Positions 52,783-62,496 are shown, counted from the first letter of the stretch. The stretch is DNA of 64,000 nucleotides from Vibrio cyclitrophicus (GCA_023206055.1 CP065366.1:1674001-1738000); one strand, 5' to 3'. Translations and numbers: made by a program. The notes: a model not told the origin generated them from the letters alone.

Positions 52783-53655
52783 ATGCTTGAATCAAAACCA
52801 CTTCGTCATTTCTTAGCTGTTGCGCAGTTTGGTAACTTCACTCAAGCCGCCAAAGCGCTGCATATCGCGCAGCCTGCATTGAGTATCTCCATTAAAAAAC
52901 TCGAACAGACGCTTGAGCTGATTCTCTTCCGTCGTGGAGATAAATCCGTCACCCTAACGGAAGAGGGAAAGGTACTGTTTGAACATGCGAAGCGAATATC
53001 CCAGCAGTTTGATGATGCTCAACTCGCAATGAATGAGTTAAAGGGACTGGAAAAAGGCGAGGTGCGATTGGGCGCTCCAAGCATGATGGGGAGTTACTTT
53101 TTCCCGCAAGTTGTGATGGCATTTAAAAGCCAATACCCAAACCTCAAGTTGACCTTGATTGATGCGGGTACTGAATCGATTAGGGAGATGCTATTAAACG
53201 GCGAACTCGATATTGGCGTAATCAACCATGAGAATGTCCCTGATGCTTTCGAAACCGACCACTTGTTGAGTTCTGAGATGCTCGCCGTTGTCGGTAAGGA
53301 ACATCCGTTAGCACAGCAGCCTTCGATGACCTTTGAAGAATTTTTCGCTCAAGAGCTGATCATGTTCAAGTCGGGTTATTTCCACCGTGACTTTATCGAC
53401 GCAACGTGTAAAAAATACAACCTAGACATGACCATCGCATTCGAAACCAACTTGCTCCCGATGATTCTTTCTATCGTGAAGCGAGAGTTTGCCATCACTG
53501 CGCTGCTTAGCTTGGTGACAGAATATGAGGAAGACGTAGTAGGCGTGCCATTTAAAGACCCTGTGAAGCTGAACCTATCTTTGGCGTGGAGAAAGGAAGG
53601 GTATCTGTCCAAGGCAGACCGAACCTTTATTGATTTCGTTAAGAGGTATGTGTGA
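52783..53655 (+). CDS. LysR-family transcriptional regulator
   Basis: A 290-residue LysR protein: helix-turn-helix NFTQAAKALHIAQPALSISIKKLEQ (about 17-41) and an effector domain with GSYFFPQVVMAFKSQYPNLKL. The divergent MFS transporter gene is its likely target. The start is the only sensible ATG. Confidence 0.92.
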   Translation: MLESKPLRHFLAVAQFGNFTQAAKALHIAQPALSISIKKLEQTLELILFRRGDKSVTLTEEGKVLFEHAKRISQQFDDAQLAMNELKGLEKGEVRLGAPSMMGSYFFPQVVMAFKSQYPNLKLTLIDAGTESIREMLLNGELDIGVINHENVPDAFETDHLLSSEMLAVVGKEHPLAQQPSMTFEEFFAQELIMFKSGYFHRDFIDATCKKYNLDMTIAFETNLLPMILSIVKREFAITALLSLVTEYEEDVVGVPFKDPVKLNLSLAWRKEGYLSKADRTFIDFVKRYV

Positions 53656-53673
53656 TTTAATAAGATATAAATA

Positions 53674-53717
53674 AACAAAGCCCGAAGATCCTAGGTTGGA
53701 CATTCGGGCTTTGTTTG
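53674..53717. terminator. Bidirectional terminator LysR gene/glutaredoxin gene
   Basis: AACAAAGCCCGAA and TTCGGGCTTTGTT form a 13-bp stem around a 16-base loop. Confidence 0.88.
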
Positions 53718-53743
53718 TAGAAATATAAGTCTCTTAAGTCACG

Positions 53744-53980
53744 TTAAGTGTTCTTTGAGTTATACATCTTATCGAAGTTCTTCTGATTCCAACCAACCAT
53801 CACTTGATCGCCGATCTTAAGCACGGGGATAGAACGAGCACCCATCGCTTGTAATTCTTTGCGGCCACGCTGCATTTTTGCATTCGTCAGGCGGTAAACA
53901 ATTTTCTTAGAGTCCAAATAGCGCTGGGCATCTTTACAGTGCGGGCATTTGTCTGCGACGTACAATACAACACGTTTCAT
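53744..53980 (-). CDS. Glutaredoxin-like thiol protein
   Basis: A 78-residue thioredoxin-fold protein with CPHC redox motif in VADKCPHCKDAQRYLDSKKI, the cis-Pro region ARSIPVLKIGDQ and a terminal helix. The CPHC differs from the usual CPYC of glutaredoxins, and the protein is close to the short GrxA/NrdH-like set. Partner unknown. Confidence 0.85.
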   Translation of the reverse strand: MKRVVLYVADKCPHCKDAQRYLDSKKIVYRLTNAKMQRGRKELQAMGARSIPVLKIGDQVMVGWNQKNFDKMYNSKNT

Positions 53981-54133
53981 TTTTACAATCTCTTTTTGAG
54001 TCTAGCTCTTGGTGAATCTCGCTAAAGTGTAACGAATCCTAGGTGATTAGAAAAGTGTGATCAGTTACACTATGCGGCTCAATTTTCAAGACCACAACGT
54101 ATTGTCGTGGTGTAACTTGTACGGTCTTTCAGC

Positions 54134-54631
54134 ATGCATCCTTCTTTACGCTATATTCAAGGCTATCCTAAGCACATTCTTGATCCTGTGACTCAACTTG
54201 TTGAGTCGGGTAAATTGGTGCCGTGGTTTGAAGCTCGCTACCCAAAGAATCATGAAATCAAAAGCGAGAAAGCCCTGTTTGACTATGCGATTGAGATAAA
54301 AAATCGCTACATGAAAAAAACACCACCGATCAGCAAGGTGATTTACGACGGCAAGATACACCTAATCAATAATGCGTTGGGTCTTCATTCTTACGTTGCG
54401 AAGAATCACGGTGGAAAGATCAAATCAAAGAATGAAATTCGTATCGCCAGTGTTTTTAAAAATGCACCAGAACCTTTGCTGAGAATGCTGGTGGTACATG
54501 AACTGGCGCATATCAAAGAGAAAGAGCACGACAAAGCCTTTTACCAACTATGCTGTCACATGGAACCGGAATATCATCAACTTGAGTTGGATGCCCGTTT
54601 ATTCATGATGTATTTAGATTTAAAGAAGTAG
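54134..54631 (+). CDS. YgjP/WLM-like zinc metallopeptidase
   Basis: A 165-residue protein with HELAHIKEKEHDKAFYQLCC near residue 124, an HExxH metal site with a further His and Glu, as in the YgjP/SprT-like DUF45 group. Family members bind zinc and are presumed proteases. It ends four bases before the rlmF start, so the two are cotranscribed. Confidence 0.85.
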   Translation: MHPSLRYIQGYPKHILDPVTQLVESGKLVPWFEARYPKNHEIKSEKALFDYAIEIKNRYMKKTPPISKVIYDGKIHLINNALGLHSYVAKNHGGKIKSKNEIRIASVFKNAPEPLLRMLVVHELAHIKEKEHDKAFYQLCCHMEPEYHQLELDARLFMMYLDLKK

Positions 54632-54635
54632 CCCA

Positions 54636-55958
54636 ATGAGCCAATCACAAAATAGAACTACGTTAAGCCTGTCGAAAAACAGCACTTCATCAGCAAAAAC
54701 AAAAGACAATCAAGCTGATGTTAAGCCAAGTACAGCTAAGCCGAGCAGTGACAAGCGTATTTCTACCAAGAACACATCGGATAAAAGCCGCAATAACAGT
54801 GCACCGAAAGGCGCTGGTAATAACAAAGCAAAGCGACCTTTTGCAAAAGATAGCCAAGGTAAGCAGAGTGCGAATAAAGGAGCAGCGAATAAGGGGTCTT
54901 TCAACAAAACGGCTTTTAATAAAAACGCAGCCCAAAAAAGACGTTCGGCTGAAAAACCTCAAGGTGGTTTGCACCCAAGAAATCAGCACACTGGTCGCTA
55001 TGACTTCGAGTTATTGGTTTCCGCGTTGCCTGAGCTAAAAGAGCACCTGATCAAGAACCCAATGGGCGAAGACACCATTAATTTCTCTGATCCATTAGCC
55101 GTTAAGCTACTCAACAAAGCTTTGTTGGCGCATCATTATGGCGTTAAACATTGGGATATTCCCACTGGTTACTTGTGTCCGCCAATTCCTGGTCGTGCAG
55201 ACTACATTCACAGAGTGGCCGACATTCTTAATAGCGATGGCCAAGGTGAACCTTATAATCATGCTTCTGTAAAAGCATTAGATATTGGTGTTGGTGCAAA
55301 CTGTATTTATCCAATTATTGGTGCGACAGAGTATAAGTGGCGCTGCACGGGTACGGATGTCGATTCAGTCTCTATCAAAACAGCGAACTTCATTGCTGAA
55401 AGTAACCCTAATCTAAAAGGTAAGATTCGCGCTCGCCTACAAGCCGACTCTGAATCTATCTTTAAGGGCGTGATTAAAGATAATGAACGTTACGATGTCA
55501 CAATTTGTAACCCTCCATTCCATAGCTCTCTAGAAGAAGCGGAAAAGGGTTCACAACGTAAGCTGGATAACCTAGCGGCAAACCGTGCTAAGAAAGCCGG
55601 TCAGTCGTTCAAGCCAGAGACGAACAAAAAGTCAGTTAAGTTAGATAAATCAACTAAGCAAGAGAAACCAACCTTAAACTTTGGTGGCCAAAAGTCTGAA
55701 CTTTGGTGTCCGGGTGGTGAAGCCGCTTTCATTATGAAGATGGCGAGAGAGAGTCAACTTTTTGCTACTCAAGTCTTGTGGTTTACGACATTGATTTCTA
55801 AGAAAGACAACGTCGATATGGTTCGCTCTGAGCTAGGTAAGCTACGCGCTAAACAAGTGAAAGTGGTCGAGATGTCGCAAGGCCAGAAGGTGAGTCGCTT
55901 TATCGCATGGACCTTTATGGACGATGAGCAAAGACAAGAGTGGATTGCGCTTAAATAG
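54636..55958 (+). CDS. rlmF: 23S rRNA A1618 N6-methyltransferase with long basic N-terminal tail
   Basis: A 440-residue RlmF (YbiN). The catalytic part starts at GGLHPRNQHTGRYDFELLV (about 109) and includes WDIPTGYLCPPIPGRADYIH, the SAM loop ALDIGVGANCIYPIIG and the adenine-methylation motif NPPFHSS (about 292). E. coli RlmF has about 308 residues. The extra length is a Lys/Asn/Ser-rich tail of about 106 residues, plus a Lys-rich insertion (about 315-345). The tail should be disordered and RNA-binding (inference). Confidence 0.93.
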   Translation: MSQSQNRTTLSLSKNSTSSAKTKDNQADVKPSTAKPSSDKRISTKNTSDKSRNNSAPKGAGNNKAKRPFAKDSQGKQSANKGAANKGSFNKTAFNKNAAQKRRSAEKPQGGLHPRNQHTGRYDFELLVSALPELKEHLIKNPMGEDTINFSDPLAVKLLNKALLAHHYGVKHWDIPTGYLCPPIPGRADYIHRVADILNSDGQGEPYNHASVKALDIGVGANCIYPIIGATEYKWRCTGTDVDSVSIKTANFIAESNPNLKGKIRARLQADSESIFKGVIKDNERYDVTICNPPFHSSLEEAEKGSQRKLDNLAANRAKKAGQSFKPETNKKSVKLDKSTKQEKPTLNFGGQKSELWCPGGEAAFIMKMARESQLFATQVLWFTTLISKKDNVDMVRSELGKLRAKQVKVVEMSQGQKVSRFIAWTFMDDEQRQEWIALK

Positions 55959-55995
55959 TGGCCGCACTTAGTTAAGACATTAAGCTGAAATATGG

Positions 55996-56030
55996 ACGGG
56001 CTTGTTGTTAACGCAACAAGCCCGTTTTTT
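55996..56030. terminator. Terminator of ygjP-like/rlmF operon
   Basis: ACGGGCTTGTTG and CAACAAGCCCGT form a perfect 12-bp stem with six T after it. It lies between convergent rlmF and pilW. Confidence 0.93.
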
Positions 56031-56046
56031 GTGTTTTGCATAATCG

Positions 56047-56814
56047 TTAAGCAGAAAGCAATTCATCTAATTTACTCTGATACTTCTGCTCTAGAGCACT
56101 ATTACCCGCTTTATTTTCGAGATCGACCAAGATTTTAAGCGATGGAATTTGATAGCCATAACGCTGGTGGAATTTGAATAAACGAAGTCGAGCTTCATTG
56201 TAATCGGCGTCACTCACTTCGATTTTTGATAACTGTAGTATCGATTTTACGCGGTTTGGGTCATGGTCAATCGCTCTGCTGAAGTAGTATTTTGCTTGGT
56301 CGGTATTACCAGCCTTAAATGCACAAAACGCCGCGTTTTCATAACTTGCTGAGACGAGATAGTAGTAGGGTTGGTCGATGGCGCGATTGAAGTACTTATC
56401 GGCTTGTTCGTATTCACCCTGTTTACACAAAAATGTACCGTAGTTGTTCAATACATTGCCGTTTCTAGAATCTAGACTCAATGCCTTTCGATAAGTAGAT
56501 CTTGCTTCGTCTACTTCGCCCACTTGTTCGTAGTAATGCGCCATTGAAAGCCGAGCACGGTAGTAACTAGGTGCGTGTCTAATTGCGAGCTCAAGATTTT
56601 CACGCGCTCTGACCATATTGCCTTGTCCCATGTAGCCTAAGCCTAATTCAATTCGAGATTCAGACATCGCGATAGGATCACTTTCAATCTTTGGTGGACC
56701 TTCAGTGACAGAGACGCAACCGACTAATGAAAGCGAAGCGAGTAGTACCATACTTGATAACGAAAGGGGACGGGATAGCGAAAAGGGTTTAGATAATAAC
56801 GGCTTGGCAGGCAT
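56047..56814 (-). CDS. pilW: Type IV pilus biogenesis lipoprotein PilW (PilF)
   Basis: A 255-residue TPR lipoprotein with lipobox LSLVGC (Cys near 33) and about five TPR units (RIELGLGYMGQGNMVRARENL, YYRARLSMAHYYEQVGEVDEA, GNVLNNYGTFLCKQGEYEQA, and two more). It matches the PilF/PilW pilotin that assembles the PilQ secretin ring in the outer membrane. The N terminus before the lipobox is unusually long and Ser/Pro-rich, and an internal ATG at residue 22 could be used instead. In other bacteria this gene often lies near ispG; here it lies between rlmF and metA. Confidence 0.88.
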   Translation of the reverse strand: MPAKPLLSKPFSLSRPLSLSSMVLLASLSLVGCVSVTEGPPKIESDPIAMSESRIELGLGYMGQGNMVRARENLELAIRHAPSYYRARLSMAHYYEQVGEVDEARSTYRKALSLDSRNGNVLNNYGTFLCKQGEYEQADKYFNRAIDQPYYYLVSASYENAAFCAFKAGNTDQAKYYFSRAIDHDPNRVKSILQLSKIEVSDADYNEARLRLFKFHQRYGYQIPSLKILVDLENKAGNSALEQKYQSKLDELLSA

Positions 56815-56902
56815 GTGAAGCTCCTTATGAACACCAACCCATCATATGAAATCAAACCCATTGAAGTGGTAAATCTATTATGGAATGCGACTCACACACC
56901 AT

Positions 56903-56957
56903 AAAAAAACCGCGTTCAATTCGTCATTTTATCAATAACCTATTGAACACGGCTTTA
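56903..56957 (-). terminator. Terminator of metA
   Basis: On the minus strand AAGCCGTGTTCAAT pairs with ATTGAACGCGGTTT across a loop of about 22 bases, followed by a T run. Confidence 0.75.
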
Positions 56958-56983
56958 TGTGTTTGTGAATCGGAAGTAAGAAC

Positions 56984-57925
56984 CTAATCGTCTTTGGTAA
57001 AATTGTCTTCGCTGAAATGATCCAGATCGTAAGGTGTTTGTTGGTAAACGCAGTAGTTTAGCCAGTTAGAGAACAACAAGTGTCCGTGACTACGCCAGCT
57101 TGCAACGGGCTTGTTGTCTGGGTTGTTGTTCGGGTAGTAGTTGATTGGAATCACAGGCTCCATGCCTTCACCCAGATCACGAATGTATTCATTGTGAAGT
57201 GTATGGGAGTCGTACTCAGGGTGACCTGTTACAAACACGTTTCGCTTATCTTTGGTCGCCGCTAGGTATACGCCCGCAACATCAGACGTCGCAAGAACAT
57301 CTAGATCTGTATGCTCCGCTAAGTACTCCTGAGAGAAGTCAGCATAGCGAGAGTGCGGTGCCAAGAATGTATCGTCGAAGCCACGTAAAATAGGGTGGTA
57401 TGGGTTATGTATCTCGTGGTTATAAACACCAGACAACTTCTCTTTGCGAGTGCGTTTTGGTAAATCATACAGTAATTTCAAACCAGCCTGAGCTGCCCAA
57501 CACACGTATAGAGTTGAAGTAACGTGCTTGTTTGCCCATTCCATGATGGTTTTCAGATGGTCCCAGTAGATTACATCTTCAAATTGAACCAAGCCAAGCG
57601 GTGCACCAGTAATGATCAATCCATCAAAGTTTCTGCCTTTGACCATTTCAAATTGGCGGTAGAAGTTATCAAGGTGTTCAGTCGGTGTGTTTTTACTTGG
57701 TCGGTCATCAATGCGCAGCAGCTCTACATCCACTTGCAATGGGCTGTTTGATAGTAGGCGTAAAAATTGAGTTTCAGTTTCAATCTTCTTCGGCATTAGG
57801 TTGAGGATCAAGACTCGAAGTGGACGAATTTCCTGTGTCGATGCTCTTGATAACGGCATAACGAAGATGTTTTCTTCACGAAGAACATCGGATGCTGGCA
57901 ATTGGTCTGGAATGCGAATAGGCAA
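56984..57925 (-). CDS. metA: Homoserine O-succinyltransferase
   Basis: A 313-residue MetA (E. coli 309), first enzyme of methionine synthesis from homoserine. The catalytic Cys is in YVCWAAQAGLKLL, with PKRTRKEKLSGVYNHEI and the catalytic His in VTGHPEYDSHTL. The N terminus MPIRIPDQLPASDVLREENI is typical. The promoter carries four adjacent MetJ boxes. Whether it uses succinyl- or acetyl-CoA cannot be read safely; the family default is given. Confidence 0.96.
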   Translation of the reverse strand: MPIRIPDQLPASDVLREENIFVMPLSRASTQEIRPLRVLILNLMPKKIETETQFLRLLSNSPLQVDVELLRIDDRPSKNTPTEHLDNFYRQFEMVKGRNFDGLIITGAPLGLVQFEDVIYWDHLKTIMEWANKHVTSTLYVCWAAQAGLKLLYDLPKRTRKEKLSGVYNHEIHNPYHPILRGFDDTFLAPHSRYADFSQEYLAEHTDLDVLATSDVAGVYLAATKDKRNVFVTGHPEYDSHTLHNEYIRDLGEGMEPVIPINYYPNNNPDNKPVASWRSHGHLLFSNWLNYCVYQQTPYDLDHFSEDNFTKDD

Positions 57926-57942
57926 AGCTTTCTCCCTAAGCT

Positions 57943-57974
57943 AGATATGTAGACGTCTATACATCTAAATCTAT
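57943..57974 (-). promoter_or_regulatory. Four tandem MetJ boxes
   Basis: Adjacent 8-mers AGATATGT, AGACGTCT, ATACATCT and AAATCTAT match the MetJ consensus AGACGTCT at 5, 8, 5 and 4 positions. They begin 18 bases upstream of metA, the expected place for MetJ-SAM repression. Confidence 0.88.
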
Positions 57975-58200
57975 AGTAGTTTGATACGCTTGTCGACATG
58001 CAAAATGGATAGATGTAAATAATTTGTGTTTTCTATCAGAAGCAAGACAAGGGCTTTGAGGGGAGTCTCATTGTATTCAGTGATTATCGGAGTCGTGTGT
58101 GAGGACTTAGTTTTCGTATACTGAGCAAAGGCAGTTATCAGAGAAAATCGTTACTATTTACGATAAACTCATGTTTTCGAATTAGCCTGTAAAGTGACAG

Positions 58201-58569
58201 ATGAAGTTAATACTCATTCGAGGGTTGCCGGGTTCTGGCAAGTCAACAAAAGCAAAAACCTACGATGCATTGCATGTTGAAGCCGATATGTATTATGTGA
58301 ATGAGCAAGGTGAGTACCATTTTGACCCTAGGCAGCTGCAACAAGCTCATGAGTGGTGTCAAAACACGGCTGAAAACGGCTTAAAGCAAGGGCTTGATGT
58401 GGTTGTTTCGAATACCTTTGTTAAGCATTGGGAAATGAAGGCCTACCGCCAACTTGCACGTAAATATAAAGCCGATTTGATCATTGAGGTTTGCCGAGAG
58501 CAATATGGCAGCATTCACGACATCGAACCGTCGGTGATTAAGCGTATGGCAAAAGACTGGCAAGAATAG
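58201..58569 (+). CDS. P-loop kinase-like AAA protein
   Basis: A 122-residue nucleotide-binding protein: Walker A GLPGSGKSTKA at residues 8-18 and a second motif in HVEADMYYV, like polynucleotide-kinase/NEDD4BP2-type small kinases. VVVSNTFVKHWEMKAYRQLA fits the family. Substrate unknown. The next gene follows after 75 bases on the same strand. Confidence 0.85.
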   Translation: MKLILIRGLPGSGKSTKAKTYDALHVEADMYYVNEQGEYHFDPRQLQQAHEWCQNTAENGLKQGLDVVVSNTFVKHWEMKAYRQLARKYKADLIIEVCREQYGSIHDIEPSVIKRMAKDWQE

Positions 58570-58643
58570 CCTCGTGCTTATCCAGCTTGGCTGAATGGCA
58601 AATAGAATTAAATTAATAGAACAACTCCAAGGTAACGATTGAA

Positions 58644-59066
58644 ATGGCAAAGCGCTCTGTTGTGGTCGACATGACTTCTTATGGTATCTATTCCACGTGG
58701 GATTCCAAATCTAAGGATCTTCCAAAAATCCAAGAGTTCACTACCACCGTTGATGCTGAAATCGACGTAGAATTTGGCTATATCTTGAATATCAAAAAAG
58801 CCAAAGGTGAGAAGATCCGTTATTGCATTTATCACCCGGACATCACTACAGACAAAGGTGAAGTGCTCGAACCGTTCGACGGCGAAGAGTATGTCGGTAA
58901 CAATGATTGGGATTTCTACTTAGGTGACACTATCTGGGCGCCTGTCTCGAACAAGCTGGGCAAATGGCGCATGACGGTCGAGCTAAAAGGCAACATCATC
59001 GCCGACAAGACATTCGACCTAGTAGCAAAAGACGAAAGCCAGTTTTGGAAGCGTAGAGGTTTTTAG
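58644..59066 (+). CDS. DUF3859 family protein
   Basis: A 140-residue protein matching DUF3859: VVDMTSYGIYSTWDSKSKDLP, TTVDAEIDVEFGYIL, WDFYLGDTIWAPVSNKLGKW and the closing FWKRRGF. It is beta-rich with no signal peptide. Function unknown. A good terminator follows. Confidence 0.88.
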   Translation: MAKRSVVVDMTSYGIYSTWDSKSKDLPKIQEFTTTVDAEIDVEFGYILNIKKAKGEKIRYCIYHPDITTDKGEVLEPFDGEEYVGNNDWDFYLGDTIWAPVSNKLGKWRMTVELKGNIIADKTFDLVAKDESQFWKRRGF

Positions 59067-59093
59067 GCTTGAATCTCTGGCTAAATTCAGGCA

Positions 59094-59129
59094 CAAAAAA
59101 GCCGAGTCACATGTGAACTCGGCTTTTTG
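59094..59129. terminator. Bidirectional terminator
   Basis: AAAAAAGCCGAGTTC-type stem: AAAGCCGAGT and ACTCGGCTTT pair around CACATGTGA. It is shared by the convergent DUF3859 and peptidase genes. Confidence 0.9.
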
Positions 59130-59171
59130 ATATTGGCTAAATGGCTTTCACCACCTAGTTACCAACTAAGA

Positions 59172-60278
59172 TTATTGTGTTACGTAAGCCACTACAAACT
59201 CAGTGATTGCGACCATGTCTTTCACTGCAATGTATTCTTCAGTGGTGTGAACTTTCGCCATACCAGTAGAAAGGTTAACCGTTGTTAGGCCTTTCGCGTT
59301 GAAGTTGTTTGCATCGCTACCACCACCAGTGCGTTTAGTGTTCGCGGTTACGCCAAGCTTCTCAAACGCTGATTTGATAGAAAGAATATGCGGGTGATCG
59401 TCTGCAATCACGAATGCATCGTAAGCACGAGTAGATTCGATTTCTACTTCAGCGCCGAACTGCTTCGCACTCTCTTGGAATGTAGAGATCATGTGCTCAA
59501 CTTGAGCCGTTAGCTTTTCGCCGTTTAGAGAACGCGCTTCAGCTACGACTTTAAGCTCTGGCATTACGATGTTAGTCGCTTGACCGCCTTCAACAATACC
59601 GACGTTTGCTGTCGTTTCTTCATCGATACGAAGTAGGTTCATCTTAGTGATTGCGTCTGCTGCCACTTGAATTGCGCTGATGCCTTCTTCTGGCGCTAAA
59701 CCAGCGTGAGCAGGGCGACCTTTGATCTTCGCAACAATCTTCTGCTGGCCAGGTGCTGCATTTACGATGGTACCAATCGGGCCGCCTGTATCAAGTACGA
59801 TAGCGTGCGCAGATTGGATGTAAGACATATCGAAGTTCAAAGAGCCGAATAGACCGCCTTCTTCGAATACAGTAAATGCAATCTCAATAGTTTTGTGTTC
59901 TTTGCCTTCCGCTTTAATTACGCGAACCGCTTCCATGATAGCTGCGATACCAGACTTGTCGTCACCGCCTAGAATCGTGTTGCCTTTTGAACGGATGATG
60001 CCGTCTTCGATGATTGGCTCAATGCCGATACCTGGTGTTACTGTATCCATGTGGCAGCTGAATACCGTGCTACCTGAAAGAGTGCCATCTAAACGTGCAT
60101 AAATGTTGAAACCGTTTGACACTTCTTCTGGAACAGCCAGTTTATGTACGTCAAAGCCTAATTCGCCTAGCTGCTCAGCCAGCGCTTCAGCAATGGCTTT
60201 TTCGTTACGTGATTCACTATCGATTTTCACAAGATCGCAGAAATGGTCGACAAGGCGTTGTTCATTAATTTGGGTCAT
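59172..60278 (-). CDS. M20-family peptidase T-like aminopeptidase
   Basis: A 368-residue dizinc exopeptidase. Metal motifs are VFSCHMDTVTPG (His, Asp), GGDDKSGIAAIMEA (bridging Asp) and FEEGGLFGSL (general-base Glu), with a later RTGGGSDANNF and a final His in MAKVHTTEEYI. It is closest to the PepT-like group found in Vibrio and Bacillus (YqjE type), which may cut tripeptides. It is monocistronic with its own promoter near 60300-60450. Confidence 0.88.
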   Translation of the reverse strand: MTQINEQRLVDHFCDLVKIDSESRNEKAIAEALAEQLGELGFDVHKLAVPEEVSNGFNIYARLDGTLSGSTVFSCHMDTVTPGIGIEPIIEDGIIRSKGNTILGGDDKSGIAAIMEAVRVIKAEGKEHKTIEIAFTVFEEGGLFGSLNFDMSYIQSAHAIVLDTGGPIGTIVNAAPGQQKIVAKIKGRPAHAGLAPEEGISAIQVAADAITKMNLLRIDEETTANVGIVEGGQATNIVMPELKVVAEARSLNGEKLTAQVEHMISTFQESAKQFGAEVEIESTRAYDAFVIADDHPHILSIKSAFEKLGVTANTKRTGGGSDANNFNAKGLTTVNLSTGMAKVHTTEEYIAVKDMVAITEFVVAYVTQ

Positions 60279-60537
60279 TGTTCATTCTCATTATGTTTCC
60301 GTTCTTTCCTTAGAAGTCACGGCTATAGGAACAGGAAAATCACTATAACGCCTTTTTGTAGGATGATTGTCTGAGTTAAATCAAGAAAGTCGCCTGATTA
60401 TTCCAAATAATAAGAAAAACCTTACTCAGATCCACCAGTAAGCAGGATTTTAATCTGTATATCTGTCGGGTATAATGTTTAACCGCTTTTAAAAAATCTC
60501 GATGAAATTGGAATGCAATCAATAATGGCACTGATAA

Positions 60538-62496
60538 ATGAATAGAAACAATGTGTTAGGTTCATTTCTTTTAGTCGTGCTGATGAGTGTTGTGCTTGGG
60601 CTGTATTTGCTTTATCCAACTTATGACGATGATTTAAAGCATATTCGCCCTGAAAACCCGAGTGTTTATAGTCCAGAGAAAGAGTTATTACTCTCTCAAT
60701 ATGGAACTGCGTTGATTGGTATTCTCGATGTATCCCGTGGTGACCCTAATTTAGCCTCTCATCAACTCGCCACTCTCCACGCCAATTTCCCAGACCAAGA
60801 TAAAGCCATCTACCGTGCTTACGAATTGATGATTTTGTCGAACCTCGCACAACACAAGCTAGATACCGAAGCCGTTTCAGAATACGTCAGACAGATTAAA
60901 GCGCTCGCACAACACGAACATATGGCGTGGCTAAAAGCTCAATCTCTCGTTGAATTAGCAATTGAACATATCAGTAAGGGTGAGTTGGCGGAGTCTGAAA
61001 TCCAAATCAGAGCCGCGATAGATATCGCAGAATCGCTCCACTATGAAGAGTTGTTGATTAAGGCTTATAACACGGCGGGTGTCATCAATAATATCCGTAA
61101 TGACTTTCCGGAAGCTCAATACTTTTTCCATAAAGGCTTAGACCTTGGCAAGAAGTACCCTCAACACATCTACAACAGTAAGTTAGTGTCAAACATGGCA
61201 CTGCTTTATATCTATTTAGAAGACTGGCCAAAAGCGCTCAAGCTGATTAAAAGAGCAAAAAAACTCTATTACAAGAGTGGGCTACTCGAAGCGTCTACCA
61301 TCGGCGTGCTGCATGTGAATGAGTCTTTTGCTTATCTGCGCAGTGGTGATTTAGTCAAGGGTCGAGAGGCGTATCAAAGTGCGGCTAAGCTCAATGGCGA
61401 CAACGTGAGTGAGCGATACAAAATCATCCTGTTAAAAGCAGAGAGTGATGTGTTGTTGGCGGAAAAGAGCTTTGAGTCAGCACGACAAATCGCAAACTTG
61501 TGTCTTAGGTACCCTGGCGTGGACAAATACACACTTCAGCTAGGTCAGTGTTATTTAAACAGAGCCTTAGCGAACATTGGTTTGAACCGAGATAATTTCG
61601 TCTTTGCTGATCTAAAGCGATCGTCTGCAATGTTCGATGTTGTGGGGACTCGAAGTTGGAAAGTCCTCGGTTTAAGAACACTTGCTGAATATTATGACTC
61701 GAGAGGCGACAGCGAGAACGCACTTCGCTACTTCAAGCTTTATTACAAAGGAAATAAAGCGCTGCTATTTGATAAGCGCCAGAGCGATATCTTTTTACTC
61801 GAGCAAGATTTCGCTACGGCATCATTAGCTCAAGAAAACGAACTGCTTAACGCAGAAAAAGAGTTGGGTGAGCTGACATTAGTTAAACAGCAGCTACGGA
61901 ATCGAATCGTTGTCGCCTTGGGTATCATGGTGATGTTCAGCGCAGCGTTACTTTTAATTCGGTTACGTTCGATCCAGAAGACCAATAAAGAGTTACTTAA
62001 GCAATCAACAAGATGCGAACTCACAGGCTTACACAATAGACGTTACTTGGAGCAATTGTTAACTCAGCCGATGCCACATCATTTGTCATCGTTTGGATAT
62101 ACACTCGCTATTTTAGATTTAGACCGCTTCAAACAAGTTAATGACACTTATGGGCATGATGTCGGTGACCAAGTGCTGGTGGAGGTCGCTAAGCGTTTAG
62201 AGCAAACCTTATCAAAAAACGATGTAGTGGCAAGATGGGGTGGAGAAGAGTTCGTTTTATTGCTGGCTGGGAATCAAGATCCTAATAGAGAGCTTGAGCT
62301 GATAAGACAAGCGATCGCTGACCGACCGATTGAAACGCATTCTGGGCCATTAGAATTAACCACATCGATTGGTGCGACGACTCATCTAACGGAACAACAA
62401 TTGAATAGCAGTACTTATAAGAAATACTTGAAATCAGCAGACGATGCTTTGTATCAAGCTAAGCAGTCAGGGCGCAATAAAGTGCTTATCGCTTGA
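60538..62496 (+). CDS. Membrane TPR-GGDEF diguanylate cyclase
   Basis: A 652-residue protein: N-terminal membrane helix (about 7-26), a long periplasmic TPR-like helical region (about 50-440), a second helix (about 457-476, VVALGIMVMFSAALLLIRL) and a cytoplasmic GGDEF domain (about 490-650) with GGEEF near 568. The inhibitory RxxD position reads SKND, so no I-site. DLDRFKQVNDTYGHDVGDQV is the catalytic metal loop. The periplasmic TPRs probably sense a protein or peptide ligand and set c-di-GMP output (inference). Confidence 0.9.
   Translation: MNRNNVLGSFLLVVLMSVVLGLYLLYPTYDDDLKHIRPENPSVYSPEKELLLSQYGTALIGILDVSRGDPNLASHQLATLHANFPDQDKAIYRAYELMILSNLAQHKLDTEAVSEYVRQIKALAQHEHMAWLKAQSLVELAIEHISKGELAESEIQIRAAIDIAESLHYEELLIKAYNTAGVINNIRNDFPEAQYFFHKGLDLGKKYPQHIYNSKLVSNMALLYIYLEDWPKALKLIKRAKKLYYKSGLLEASTIGVLHVNESFAYLRSGDLVKGREAYQSAAKLNGDNVSERYKIILLKAESDVLLAEKSFESARQIANLCLRYPGVDKYTLQLGQCYLNRALANIGLNRDNFVFADLKRSSAMFDVVGTRSWKVLGLRTLAEYYDSRGDSENALRYFKLYYKGNKALLFDKRQSDIFLLEQDFATASLAQENELLNAEKELGELTLVKQQLRNRIVVALGIMVMFSAALLLIRLRSIQKTNKELLKQSTRCELTGLHNRRYLEQLLTQPMPHHLSSFGYTLAILDLDRFKQVNDTYGHDVGDQVLVEVAKRLEQTLSKNDVVARWGGEEFVLLLAGNQDPNRELELIRQAIADRPIETHSGPLELTTSIGATTHLTEQQLNSSTYKKYLKSADDALYQAKQSGRNKVLIA

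Noticed and set aside
54690..54989. Minus-strand Leu/Cys-rich frames opposite the RlmF tail
   Set aside because: Antisense of Lys/Asn/Ser codons; no start signals.
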